A stretch of DNA of 31,241 bases from PALSA-1355 sp035496575 (lineage in GTDB: Bacteria > Planctomycetota > Planctomycetia > Pirellulales > PALSA-1355). The DNA is taken from positions 1 to 31,241 of the forward strand of contig DATJEN010000123.1 of assembly GCA_035496575.1 (NCBI GenBank), in the 5' to 3' direction. Of this stretch, positions 1 to 7,853 are shown in pieces (position 1 is the first letter of the stretch; each line of letters opens with the position of its first letter). The notes below the pieces were generated by a model, which was not told the DNA's origin, ran no database searches, and saw nothing but the letters and a program-made list of their open reading frames with translations. Made by a program: the position numbers and the translations under genes.

Positions 1-141
1 GAACAGGCCGCCGAAGAACATGAACTCCGTGGTCAGGAACAGCCACATGCCCAGCTCGGCGGCCTCGCGCTGTTGTCGCGTATCGTGGAAATGATGGGCC
101 AGGCCGGCATGCGGCGCGGCCGCAGTCTCAGACAGTGCCAA
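1..141 (-). CDS. coxC: Cytochrome c oxidase subunit III, N-terminal fragment (cut by window edge)
   Basis: Only the first 47 codons are present; the gene continues past position 1. Subunit III is a membrane subunit of heme-copper oxygen reductases that stabilises the core. The visible part has a soluble N-terminus with His-His-Phe, then a Gln-Gln-Arg/Ala-Glu-Leu-Gly-Met-Trp stretch leading into the first membrane helix (LFLTTEFMFFGGLF), which is the family's usual opening. No ATG or GTG lies in frame before this stretch. I chose TTG at 141 because AGGAG (149-153 on the minus strand) sits 7 bases upstream. The start overlaps the end of coxA by 14 bases, which suggests translational coupling. 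It is the last visible gene of the ACIII-SCO-caa3 operon. Identity is firm from sequence plus context; the start is less so, with an in-frame CTG two codons on as an alternative. Confidence 0.88.
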   Translation of the reverse strand, partial: MALSETAAAPHAGLAHHFHDTRQQREAAELGMWLFLTTEFMFFGGLF

Positions 142-1777
142 CGGGCGTCTCCTCTTGTTCCAGATTCTGCTCGGTGTCCTCCGGCGGGAAGTTGTAGGCT
201 TCCTCGCTGACTACCGGCGTCTCGCTGAAGTTTTCCGTAGGCGGCGGCGAAGGCGTCTGCCATTCCAGGCCGGTGTGGCCAAAGGGATTCGGCGGCGCCT
301 TGGGGCCGTAGCACAGCGACCAGATCAGATACGTGAGCGGAAAGAAGTATCCCACCGCCAGGATCGAAGCCCCAGCCGACGACATCACGTTCAGCACCTG
401 AAACTCGGCCGGATACACGTGGTACCGCCGCGGCATGCCCAGGTAGCCGAGCACGAATTGCGGAAAGAAGGTAAGGTTGAAGCCCACGAAGACCAGGATC
501 GCGGAGAACCTCGCCCAGCCTTCGGGATACATGCGCCCCGTCATTTTCGGCCACCAGAAGTGAATCCCGCCGAGATAGGCCATCACCGTGCCGCCCACCA
601 TGATGTAATGGAAATGAGCCACCACGAAGTACGTGTCGTGGACGTGGACGTCGACCGCTAGCGTAGCGAGGAACAGGCCAGTCAGGCCGCCAATCGTGAA
701 CAGCCCAATGAAGCCCAGGGCGTAGAGCATCGGCGTGTGATAAGAGATGGAGGCTTTGTGCAGCGTGGCGGTCCAGTTGAAGACCTTGATCGACGAAGGG
801 ATGGCAACCAGAAAACTGAGCATCGAAAACACCATGCCGGCATAGACCGACTGGCCGCTCACGAACATGTGGTGGCCCCACACAAGAAAGCCCAGCACCG
901 CGATCGCGAAGCTCGAGAATCCGATGAAGGCATAACCAAAGGGGCGCCGCTGCGAGAAGCAGGCGATCAGCTCGCTGATGACCCCGAAGGCCGGGAGAAC
1001 CATGATGTACACGGCCGGATGCGAGTAGAACCAGAACAAGTGCTGAAAGAGCAGGGGATCTCCTCCCATCGACGGATCGAAGATGCCAATGCCGAACAGG
1101 CGCTCCAGTCCGACCAACAAAATCGCGATCGCCACCACCGGCGTGCCCAACACCATGATCAAACTTACGGCATAGTGCGACCACACGAACAAAGGCAATC
1201 GAAACCAGGTCAGCCCCGGCGCGCGCATCGTGTGCGTGGTGACGATGAAGTTGAGCCCGGTGAGGATCGAGGAAAACCCGGTGATGAAGATGCCGACGGC
1301 CGTCGCCATGACATAGGTGTTGGAATACGTGCTGCTGTAAGGCGTGTAGAATGTCCAGCCCGTGTCGACACCACCGGCTAGGGTGGCCCACAGGGTAAAA
1401 GTTCCACCCACCATGAACAGATACCAGCTAAAGAGGTTGATCCTTGGGAATGCCAGGTCGCGCGCGCCGAGCATCAGCGGGATCAAAAAGTTCCCCAGCA
1501 CGGTCGGGATCGCGGGGATCAAGAAGAAGAACACCATCGTCACGCCATGGATGGTGAACAGCTTGTTGTAGGTTTCAGATTGCACCAGGTCGCCCGCGGG
1601 GGTCATCAGCTCGAGCCGGACGATCGTGGCCGCGATGCCACCGATCACGAAGAAACCGGTCACCCCGAACAAGTACAAGATGGCGATGCGCTTGTGGTCG
1701 CGCGTCAGCAGCCAACTTCGGAACGTATAAGCCGCGTTCAAATAGTTGCGGTGTGGGCGCGGTGCATTCGGAGTCAT
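128..1777 (-). CDS. coxA: Cytochrome c oxidase subunit I, caa3-type, A2 (Tyr-Ser) subfamily
   Basis: Catalytic subunit of a heme-copper oxygen reductase: reduces O2 to water and pumps protons across the inner membrane. The protein has 549 residues, with about 500 in the helical core and a roughly 50-residue acidic, Pro-rich tail. Visible ligands: His77 and His390 for the low-spin heme, His388 for heme a3, and His253, His302 and His303 for CuB, with Tyr257 as the His-Tyr cross-link partner. The helix VI motif reads YSHPAVY, not HPEVY: the glutamate of A1 oxidases is replaced by alanine and the Tyr251-Ser252 pair of A2 oxidases is present. The K-channel lysine (Lys331 in PSSIKVFNW) and the D-channel Asp107 and Asn114 are kept. 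The ATG overlaps the coxB stop as ATGA. Subfamily assignment is from the motif and the known A1/A2 classification. Confidence 0.97.
   Translation of the reverse strand: MTPNAPRPHRNYLNAAYTFRSWLLTRDHKRIAILYLFGVTGFFVIGGIAATIVRLELMTPAGDLVQSETYNKLFTIHGVTMVFFFLIPAIPTVLGNFLIPLMLGARDLAFPRINLFSWYLFMVGGTFTLWATLAGGVDTGWTFYTPYSSTYSNTYVMATAVGIFITGFSSILTGLNFIVTTHTMRAPGLTWFRLPLFVWSHYAVSLIMVLGTPVVAIAILLVGLERLFGIGIFDPSMGGDPLLFQHLFWFYSHPAVYIMVLPAFGVISELIACFSQRRPFGYAFIGFSSFAIAVLGFLVWGHHMFVSGQSVYAGMVFSMLSFLVAIPSSIKVFNWTATLHKASISYHTPMLYALGFIGLFTIGGLTGLFLATLAVDVHVHDTYFVVAHFHYIMVGGTVMAYLGGIHFWWPKMTGRMYPEGWARFSAILVFVGFNLTFFPQFVLGYLGMPRRYHVYPAEFQVLNVMSSAGASILAVGYFFPLTYLIWSLCYGPKAPPNPFGHTGLEWQTPSPPPTENFSETPVVSEEAYNFPPEDTEQNLEQEETPVGTV
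149..153 (-). promoter_or_regulatory. Shine-Dalgarno site deciding the TTG start of coxC
   Basis: AGGAG on the minus strand lies 7 bases before the TTG at 141, inside the 3' end of coxA. No ATG or GTG is available in frame near the conserved N-terminus, so this site supports TTG initiation. Confidence 0.6.
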
Positions 1778-2802
1778 GGTTGCTGCCCTTTTTCCAGTGG
1801 CGGGCTAGCCGGTTGTGACGGCCCCGTGGGCGGCGCGTTGCGATCGGGCGCGGCACGCGACTTCAAATGCGCGATGAGTTGCAACAGCCCCTCTTCGCCG
1901 ATCTGGCCTTCGAACGACGGCATAATCGGCTGGTATCCCGCCACGATCTTGGCGGCTGGCCGCATGATCGACTCGCGCAAGTACGATTCGTCGGCCACCA
2001 CGGTCGTGCCGTTTTGCAAGCGAACCGTGCTGCCAAACAGGTTTTCCAGCGGCGGTCCGCGGTTGACGCCGCTGCCGCCCCCTTCGTGGCAGGTGCCGCA
2101 GCGAAGTTGCTCGAAGAGCTGTTGCCCGGCGACTTGCGGCGAGACATTGGTTTCGCCGCCGCCACTCAACCAAAGCTGGTATTGGCTGGGCTCGAGCACA
2201 TGCACCACGCCACCCATGGCCGAATGTTTCGCCCCGCAGTACTCGGCGCAAAACAGGTGATACTGACCCGCCTTGGTCGGCCGGAACCATACCGTGACGT
2301 AGCGCCCAGGCAGCACGTCGTGCTTCACGCGAAACTCGGGCACGTAGAAACTATGAATGACGTCTTCCGAAATGAGCGTCATCCGCACGTTCTCTCCCAA
2401 TGGCACGTGCAGATCATCGATCTCGGCATTGCCCTCGGGGTGCTGAAACTTCCACATCCACTGCCGTGCGACGCAGGAGATTTCGATTCCGCCCTTCGGC
2501 GGCCAGGCTTGCTCGAAATAGGCTTTCGCACCCCACACGAACATGACCAGCGTGAGCGCGAATGGCACCAGGATCCATGTAAGCTCGAGGTAAAAAAGGT
2601 GCGTCGGCGGATGCGATCGATCGGCGGCTGAGCCGCGACGATACTTGATCGCGAAGTACACGATGGCTGCCGCAATCGCGATCGTAAAAAACGAGCTCAC
2701 CCCGATCAGAAACAGATACAGCGCATCGGTCTCTCGAGCGAATGAAGACGCTTGCTCGGGCATCCAACGGAATTCGGACGGGCCATCGGCCATGGGATTC
2801 AA
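1774..2802 (-). CDS. coxB: Cytochrome c oxidase subunit II with fused C-terminal cytochrome c (caa3 type)
   Basis: Takes electrons into the oxidase through a CuA centre. Two membrane helices (about 28-52 and 72-92) are followed by a periplasmic cupredoxin domain with CuA ligands His150, Cys185, Glu187, Cys189, His193 and Met196. A cytochrome c domain follows with the heme site CGTCH (Cys235, Cys238, His239) and a probable axial Met294, ending in a Pro-rich tail. The fusion defines the caa3 type: the donor cytochrome is covalently attached, which suits direct electron transfer from alternative complex III. There is no obvious cleaved signal peptide or lipobox. The start is TTG at 2802, giving a TTGA overlap with the SCO stop; an ATG at 2793 three codons later is an equally plausible start. 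Confidence 0.96.
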   Translation of the reverse strand: MNPMADGPSEFRWMPEQASSFARETDALYLFLIGVSSFFTIAIAAAIVYFAIKYRRGSAADRSHPPTHLFYLELTWILVPFALTLVMFVWGAKAYFEQAWPPKGGIEISCVARQWMWKFQHPEGNAEIDDLHVPLGENVRMTLISEDVIHSFYVPEFRVKHDVLPGRYVTVWFRPTKAGQYHLFCAEYCGAKHSAMGGVVHVLEPSQYQLWLSGGGETNVSPQVAGQQLFEQLRCGTCHEGGGSGVNRGPPLENLFGSTVRLQNGTTVVADESYLRESIMRPAAKIVAGYQPIMPSFEGQIGEEGLLQLIAHLKSRAAPDRNAPPTGPSQPASPPLEKGQQP

Positions 2803-3692
2803 TCCGCCCCCGCAGGCCAGTCAACCGAACGCACTGGCCGAACTTGTTTGGCGTACCGCCACTCACGGCGAAACATGATCCACAGAAAGCTACCCAGCGC
2901 GAGCGTTGTCGCGATACCGGCAATTTGCAAAACGCGCGAAATCACCAGCCCGTATTTGCCGGTCGCCGGGTCGTAGTGAAAGCACAAAAGCAACAACTGG
3001 TCGACCGCCGTGCCAATGCGGCCAGACGAGCTCTCCACCAATCCCAGCCGCAAATCTGCCGGCTCATAGTCAATTCCATACAAATAGCGCGACAGCCGGC
3101 CCTCGGGCGTGACCAGCATGATGCCGCTGGCGTGCGCAAACTGATCGGAGCGCGGATCGTATTGGAAACGGAAGCCGGCGGCCGTGGTGAGCGCAGCAAT
3201 CGCGCGCTGGTCGGCGGTTAGAAAGTGCCAGCCTCGATCGGCCCCGCCGCGGCGATACGCGCCGACATAGGTCGCCTTCTTGGCGGCTGCGATTTCCGCA
3301 GTCTCGCGCGGATCGACGCTGATCGTGACAATTTCGTAGTCTCGACCGATCTCCAGCGGAATCGCCTGGCTGGCGCGCAGCACGCCATTTAGCACTTGCG
3401 TGCAAAGCATCGGGCAACGGTAGTACACGAAATTGAGCACGACCGGTTTGTCGCCAAAGAAATCGGCGAGCAGCCGTTCGCGGCCCGACTCGTCGCGCAC
3501 GCGCACCTCGAGTGGCAACTGCTCGCCTAAATGCTGGTCGATGCCGACCGTTTGGGCGAGCGTCGCCGGGCGCGGTTCTTGCGCTTGGCCGGGGACCGAC
3601 CATAAGGCCACCAGCGCCAACAGGCCGAGAAGACAACAAGATGGCAAGTGGTTTCGCACTCGATTACCTGGACTGCTGGTTTTGTTGAACAT
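2799..3692 (-). CDS. SCO1/SenC-family copper chaperone for the oxidase CuA centre
   Basis: SCO proteins deliver copper to, or reduce, the CuA site of subunit II. The 297-residue product has a hydrophobic N-terminal segment ending near AQA (probable signal peptide, cut around residue 38) and a thioredoxin-like domain. The copper site is RCPMLC (Cys93, Cys97) plus His187 in the FAHASG stretch. A second helix near 255-275 probably anchors the C-terminus, unlike the shortest SCO proteins, which have only an N-terminal anchor. The ATG lies 29 bases inside the upstream small membrane protein gene, and the 3' end overlaps coxB. Its place directly before coxB fits a dedicated role in CuA assembly. 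I see no residue that would separate a copper-delivery role from a thiol-reductase role. Confidence 0.93.
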   Translation of the reverse strand: MFNKTSSPGNRVRNHLPSCCLLGLLALVALWSVPGQAQEPRPATLAQTVGIDQHLGEQLPLEVRVRDESGRERLLADFFGDKPVVLNFVYYRCPMLCTQVLNGVLRASQAIPLEIGRDYEIVTISVDPRETAEIAAAKKATYVGAYRRGGADRGWHFLTADQRAIAALTTAAGFRFQYDPRSDQFAHASGIMLVTPEGRLSRYLYGIDYEPADLRLGLVESSSGRIGTAVDQLLLLCFHYDPATGKYGLVISRVLQIAGIATTLALGSFLWIMFRREWRYAKQVRPVRSVDWPAGAD

Positions 3693-4152
3693 TCGGCTGT
3701 TGTGTTTGTTCTTTAGCGCCCGAATCCGCGGGTTGCTGCGGCTGTCCAGTGCCGGTCGTTTTCGGCCAGCCGTGTTCGACCAGCAGCTTCATGGCCTGCT
3801 CGATGGGAATGTGCGCGACCGTTTGCTGTCGATCGACCCAGCCATAGCTGCTGAGGTATGCGTCCTGGTTTTCGTGATACGAGGCGTAGTCGCGCACGGG
3901 CGCATCTTGCAAGCGCGGCGCGGGCGGCGTTTGTTGCGTATCGGCCAACGGCGAGAGAGCGGGCTCGCGGTGGATGGCTGCAAATTCCATCGCGCGCATC
4001 AAATACCACAGCAGCACGAGTACAACGAGCACCGTGGCGGCCACCGCCGCGGCAAGCAGCACGATTGCGGGGATGTTGACATCCCGTGTTTCGTGCCCGG
4101 GGCGCGACTCTCGATTGTCGGGCGGCGGAGCTGAGTGCTCAGACGGTGGCAT
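3664..4152 (-). CDS. Small single-helix membrane protein in the ACIII operon, function unassigned
   Basis: I do not recognise a named family. From the ATG at 4152 the product has 162 residues: a short Pro-rich cytoplasmic-looking start, one strong membrane helix near residues 26-50, then a soluble part with the stretch YGWVDRQQTVAHIPIEQAMKLL and a Gln-rich tail. That stretch, with Trp-Val-Asp-Arg and a following amphipathic helix, looks conserved and may be the functional piece. An open frame runs further upstream inside actF, but the 4152 start gives a 14-base overlap like its neighbours. Position between actF and the SCO chaperone suggests an assembly factor or a small subunit bridging ACIII and the oxidase. 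That is inference from context. The helix resembles a tail-less anchor, and no cofactor motif is visible. Confidence 0.8.
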   Translation of the reverse strand: MPPSEHSAPPPDNRESRPGHETRDVNIPAIVLLAAAVAATVLVVLVLLWYLMRAMEFAAIHREPALSPLADTQQTPPAPRLQDAPVRDYASYHENQDAYLSSYGWVDRQQTVAHIPIEQAMKLLVEHGWPKTTGTGQPQQPADSGAKEQTQQPNVQQNQQSR

Positions 4153-5317
4153 GGATCGCGCCCTCGGTACTCTCTTGAAGTTCGGCGATATCCAGCGCGA
4201 CTCTGGCAGAGCGCGATTCGAGCTGACCGAGATAGGCCCAGCTCCACAGGCCTCCCAAGCCAAGCAGCACGGCCGCGTCGATCCACCCAAAACTCAGCGC
4301 GGGAAAGAACGCCGGCATGACGAGCCAGTACAAATCCACGAGCCGCATCGCAAGCAGCGTCGTTGCAACCGCCGCCAATCGGCGTGGATGGCGCTTTAGA
4401 TTCCGCGATAGCAACAGCAAAAAGGGCAAGGCAAAGTGAAACGCCGCCAGCGCGAGCACGATCCATTGCCAGCCGCCATGAATCCGCCGCAGATACCAGG
4501 GCGTTTCTTCGGGCAAGTTCCCCGACCAAATGATCAGGAATTGCATGAAGACCACGTAGGTCCAAAACATGACAAACGCCAACAACAAGTTGCCAAGGTC
4601 ATGCAGGCGCGACGTTTGTGCCACCTCGCGCCATGGCTCGCGTTCTCGCAGTCGGCTCGTCACCAGGATGGCGAGCGCCAGCCCACTGACTCCTTGAGCG
4701 GCGACAAACAACACTCCATACATGCTGGAGGACCAATTGGGCTCGAGCGACATCACCCAATCCACCGCCGCAAACGTCACTGTGAGCACCCATATCACAA
4801 GCCCCGGTCCCGCCAGCAAGGCCAGGCGTCGTTGCCGCGTCACGATCGACTCGTTTACGGAAAAGCGATTCATCGCCAGGGCCAACCCTAGCCACAACAC
4901 GAAGTAGCCGACCGCGCGGGCTTCCCACGCTGTTGGGTTCAAATAGGCCGCCTTCTTTTGCAGCACAGGGTCGGTCGCGACCAGGCTTTCGCGCGCCCAG
5001 GGGTAGAGCACTTCCAGCCCAAACGCCAGCGGAATGAATAACACAGCGACGAGCGGCAGCGTGCTATAAGCAGCCTCAAGCTGGCGGCGGATCGAATATC
5101 CCCACTCGCCGCCCGTGAGCGCGTGCAGCATGGCAATTGCCAACGACCCGAGCGAAACTCCCCAGAAAAAGAGAAACGCGAACAGATAGGCCGTGAAGAA
5201 CTCGACTGGATTTCGGTAATATCCGAGTCCGGCGATGGCCGCGCCGATTACCGCCAGCGCCAGCGCCGGCCCGCGGTAGCGGCCAATATCGGTGTCGCGC
5301 TGGCGGCCATCGATCAT
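4139..5317 (-). CDS. actF: Alternative complex III subunit ActF (membrane, quinol:cytochrome c oxidoreductase)
   Basis: A 392-residue integral membrane protein with about ten helices and no heme or Fe-S motifs. It is related to the NrfD-like ActC but shorter and more divergent. In ACIII, ActC and ActF are the two large membrane subunits; established structures place quinol oxidation at ActC, while ActF is mainly structural and possibly involved in proton movement. Recognisable parts include the FFWGVSLGSLAIAMLHALTGG stretch around residues 50-70, the YLNPTAWEARAVGYF segment, the WSSSMYGVLF segment and a C-terminal FGWIDAAVLLGLGG helix. The ATG overlaps the actE stop as ATGA. The symbol follows the order actABCDEF and the topology. 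Confidence 0.93.
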   Translation of the reverse strand: MIDGRQRDTDIGRYRGPALALAVIGAAIAGLGYYRNPVEFFTAYLFAFLFFWGVSLGSLAIAMLHALTGGEWGYSIRRQLEAAYSTLPLVAVLFIPLAFGLEVLYPWARESLVATDPVLQKKAAYLNPTAWEARAVGYFVLWLGLALAMNRFSVNESIVTRQRRLALLAGPGLVIWVLTVTFAAVDWVMSLEPNWSSSMYGVLFVAAQGVSGLALAILVTSRLREREPWREVAQTSRLHDLGNLLLAFVMFWTYVVFMQFLIIWSGNLPEETPWYLRRIHGGWQWIVLALAAFHFALPFLLLLSRNLKRHPRRLAAVATTLLAMRLVDLYWLVMPAFFPALSFGWIDAAVLLGLGGLWSWAYLGQLESRSARVALDIAELQESTEGAIHATV

Positions 5318-5904
5318 GGTTGAACCTCGAGCTGCGCGCGTGCGGACAAGGGCACATCTTCTATCGTGGCGTTCTGGCTCAATTGCAGCGCGCGCACGTA
5401 TCCCACCACGGCCCAGCGGTCTCGCGGCTGTAGCTGTGCGGCGTAGCTTGGCATCGCGCCCAGGCCATGCGTCATCACGTCGAAAAAATGGCCGGCCGGC
5501 GCTTGCCGCAGACGTTCCACATGAAACGAGGGTGGCCGGCGGAACCCGCGCTGCACGATCATTCCATCACCATCGCCGCTGAACGCGTGGCAGGGCGAGC
5601 AATAGATGTTAAAGCGATTGCGTCCGCGCTCAACGAGCGCGGCGGTAAGTTCGACAGGAGGCTCGCTGACGAACTGCCCGCCGCTGCGTCCGGTGGCAAA
5701 CGCCTCACTCTCCGGCAACCACCCGCGCGCGATCGTGCCGGCAACCAGCGGGCGCGACGACTGGCCATTCGCGAAGAACGAGCTGGCCTCGAACGTTTCG
5801 TAACGTGGCTGATCGCGCATGTCTCGATGACACCCGGCCGCCAGGGCACATGCGATTGTCGAGAGCAAGACTCCGGCAACACGGGCGGATAGTGCGCGGC
5901 TCAT
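5314..5904 (-). CDS. actE: Alternative complex III subunit ActE, monoheme cytochrome c lipoprotein
   Basis: A 196-residue lipoprotein that carries electrons out of ACIII. The N-terminus has a lipobox LAAGC with Cys25 as the likely lipidated residue. A cytochrome c domain follows, with the heme motif CSPCH (Cys102, Cys105, His106) and a probable axial methionine in the GAMPSY stretch (Met151). The WLPESEAFATG and ERGRNRFNIYC stretches are typical of ActE proteins. In known ACIII-oxidase supercomplexes, ActE lies next to the oxidase's own cytochrome c domain; here that partner would be the domain fused to CoxB. The ATG overlaps the actD stop as ATGA. It is on the periplasmic face and membrane-attached by lipid. 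Confidence 0.94.
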   Translation of the reverse strand: MSRALSARVAGVLLSTIACALAAGCHRDMRDQPRYETFEASSFFANGQSSRPLVAGTIARGWLPESEAFATGRSGGQFVSEPPVELTAALVERGRNRFNIYCSPCHAFSGDGDGMIVQRGFRRPPSFHVERLRQAPAGHFFDVMTHGLGAMPSYAAQLQPRDRWAVVGYVRALQLSQNATIEDVPLSARAQLEVQP

Positions 5905-6440
5905 AGCTGCACCTCGTGAACGCCGTGGGGATGCAGCTCATCCAGAAACTTGCGGGTTGCAACGATGTCGAACTTTGGATCGCGCCGCTGAATGGACAAG
6001 AAGAAACGATTGCGACTGGCCAGCTTGAACTCGGGCACGTTGAAAAGCGGGTGATAAGGAGTTGGCAGCCCGTTGAGCGCCAGCATCCCAAGCACGGAAA
6101 ATAGCGCCGCGCCGAGAACGGTCAGCTCGAACACGATGGGCATGAAGGCCGGCCAACTGTGATGCGGTCGGCCGCCAACGTTCAGTGGATAGCTGATGAC
6201 GCACGCGTAGTACTGCATCACATATCCCGAGACACCGCCAATGATCCCGCCCAACAGCGTCAACCACGGCAAGCGGCTGTGAACTTCGCCGAGCGACTCG
6301 GCCAGGCCATCAATCGGGATTGGCGTGTAGGCGCCCATGTCGCGGTAGCCCGCTTCATAGGCGCGCTGTGTCGCCGCGAGCAGCTCCTCGGGCTGCTCGA
6401 ACTCGGCCAGCAGACCATATAGGTCCCCTGCGTGCGACAT
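5901..6440 (-). CDS. actD: Alternative complex III subunit ActD (DUF3341)
   Basis: A 179-residue protein with a soluble N-terminal domain (about 1-60), two membrane helices (about 61-82 and 101-127, separated by a PLNVGGRPHHSWPAF loop) and a soluble C-terminus that ends near the membrane surface. This matches DUF3341, the ActD family, which packs beside ActC and ActF without carrying a cofactor. The opening YGLLAEFEQPEELLAATQRAYEAGY and the GLAE segment are characteristic. The start is an ATG 6 bases after the actC stop, the only junction of this operon without an overlap. Confidence 0.93.
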   Translation of the reverse strand: MSHAGDLYGLLAEFEQPEELLAATQRAYEAGYRDMGAYTPIPIDGLAESLGEVHSRLPWLTLLGGIIGGVSGYVMQYYACVISYPLNVGGRPHHSWPAFMPIVFELTVLGAALFSVLGMLALNGLPTPYHPLFNVPEFKLASRNRFFLSIQRRDPKFDIVATRKFLDELHPHGVHEVQL

Positions 6441-6446
6441 AAAGCA

Positions 6447-7853
6447 CTACGCTGGTGGCGCGCTGGTCTCGTGAACCAATTCGCGCAACTCAAAAATGGA
6501 AATCACCGGCAACAGCCGAATGAACAGGAACAGCAACGTCAGAAATAAACCGATCGAGCCAAAGAACTGGGCAAAGTCCCACACCGTGGGTGTGTACATG
6601 CCCCATGCCGACGGCAGATAGCCATGGTGCAGGCTGATCACAATGATGACGAAGCGCTCGAGCCACATGCCCACATTGACGACGAACGCGACGGCGAACA
6701 GAAGCGGCACGTTGCGCCGCGCGCGGCGGAACCAAAGCACCTGCGGCACCAGCAGGTTGCAGACGATTAACGACCAGTAAACCGGTGCGTAGGCGCCAAG
6801 CGCGCGATCGACAATCAGCGACCACTCGAAATCGTTGCCGCTATACCACGCGAAGAAAATCTCCATTAAGTATCCATATGCTACGACCAGGCCCGTGGTG
6901 AGCATCACTTTCGCCATGTTGCCCAAGTGCCGCAGCGTGATGAAATCCTGCAAGCCATAGACGGCGCGGAGTGGAATAGCGAGGGTCATCACCATCGCGA
7001 ACCCGGAGAAGATCGCCCCAGCCACGAAATACGGCGGGAACAACGTCACGTGCCAGCCGGGCACGATCGACACCGCAAAATCCAATCCCACGATGCTGTG
7101 CACCGAGACCACGAGCGGCGTAGCCAGCCCGGCCAGCAAGAGGTACGCCGTTTCATAACGCTTCCAATGCCGCGCCGAGCCGCGCCACCCCATGGCCAGT
7201 ATGCCGTAGGAAATTTTGGCAAACGTTCCCTTGGCTCGATCGCGCAGGGTAGCCATATCAGGGATCAATCCCACATACCAAAATATCAGTGAAACGAGCG
7301 CATAGGTCGAAACCGCGAATACGTCCCAGATCAATGGGCTGCGAAACTGCGGCCACAAAGTCATCGTGTTGGGATAGGGCAGCAGCCAATAAAAAACCCA
7401 CGGCCGGCCGAGGTGCAAAAGTGGATACATCCCCGCGCAAGCCACGGCGAACAGCGTCATGGCTTCGGCGAAGCGATTGATGCTCGTGCGCCAAGCCTGT
7501 CGAAACAACAAAAGCACGGCCGAGATCAGCGTGCCCGCGTGGCCGATGCCGATCCACCACACGAAATTGGTGATGTCAAATGCCCAGGCGACGGGAATAT
7601 TGTTGCCCCAGATGCCGATGCCGCGCGCCAGCAGATAGCCTGCCGCGTACAGGAATATCATGAAGAATACGAAAGACACCGCGAATCCAAACAGCCAACT
7701 GCGCGGAGCGCGGCGCGCGAGCACGATCGAGCTGATCTGGTCGGTAACGGTCGCATAGGTATGCCCCGGCTCGAGCACGGGCGGGCGGCCGTGTTCGGCC
7801 AGGCCCGCGGCTGCGCCACGATCGTCAGAATCTCGTTCGTACGAATCGCTCAC
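6447..7853 (-). CDS. actC: Alternative complex III subunit ActC (NrfD-like, quinol-binding)
   Basis: A 468-residue integral membrane protein of the NrfD/PsrC family, with about ten helices; in ACIII this subunit holds the quinol site next to the Fe-S subunit ActB. Landmarks are the WGNNIPVAWAFDITNFVWWIG helix, WIGIGHAGTLISA with a helical His, the GRPWVFYWLLPYPNT loop, SVHSIVGLDFAVSIVPGWH and the FFAWYSGNDFEW segment. I chose GTG at 7853: it overlaps the actB stop as GTGA, in line with the 4-base overlaps at neighbouring junctions. The open frame extends a further 73 codons upstream inside actB, but those residues are Arg-rich and look non-coding. The N-terminal 50 residues are hydrophilic and acidic, which is plausible for a cytoplasmic start. 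Confidence 0.95.
   Translation of the reverse strand: MSDSYERDSDDRGAAAGLAEHGRPPVLEPGHTYATVTDQISSIVLARRAPRSWLFGFAVSFVFFMIFLYAAGYLLARGIGIWGNNIPVAWAFDITNFVWWIGIGHAGTLISAVLLLFRQAWRTSINRFAEAMTLFAVACAGMYPLLHLGRPWVFYWLLPYPNTMTLWPQFRSPLIWDVFAVSTYALVSLIFWYVGLIPDMATLRDRAKGTFAKISYGILAMGWRGSARHWKRYETAYLLLAGLATPLVVSVHSIVGLDFAVSIVPGWHVTLFPPYFVAGAIFSGFAMVMTLAIPLRAVYGLQDFITLRHLGNMAKVMLTTGLVVAYGYLMEIFFAWYSGNDFEWSLIVDRALGAYAPVYWSLIVCNLLVPQVLWFRRARRNVPLLFAVAFVVNVGMWLERFVIIVISLHHGYLPSAWGMYTPTVWDFAQFFGSIGLFLTLLFLFIRLLPVISIFELRELVHETSAPPA

Noticed and set aside
33..1391. 452-codon open frame on the minus strand
   Set aside because: Overlaps coxA in another frame; His/Arg-rich shadow without domain support.
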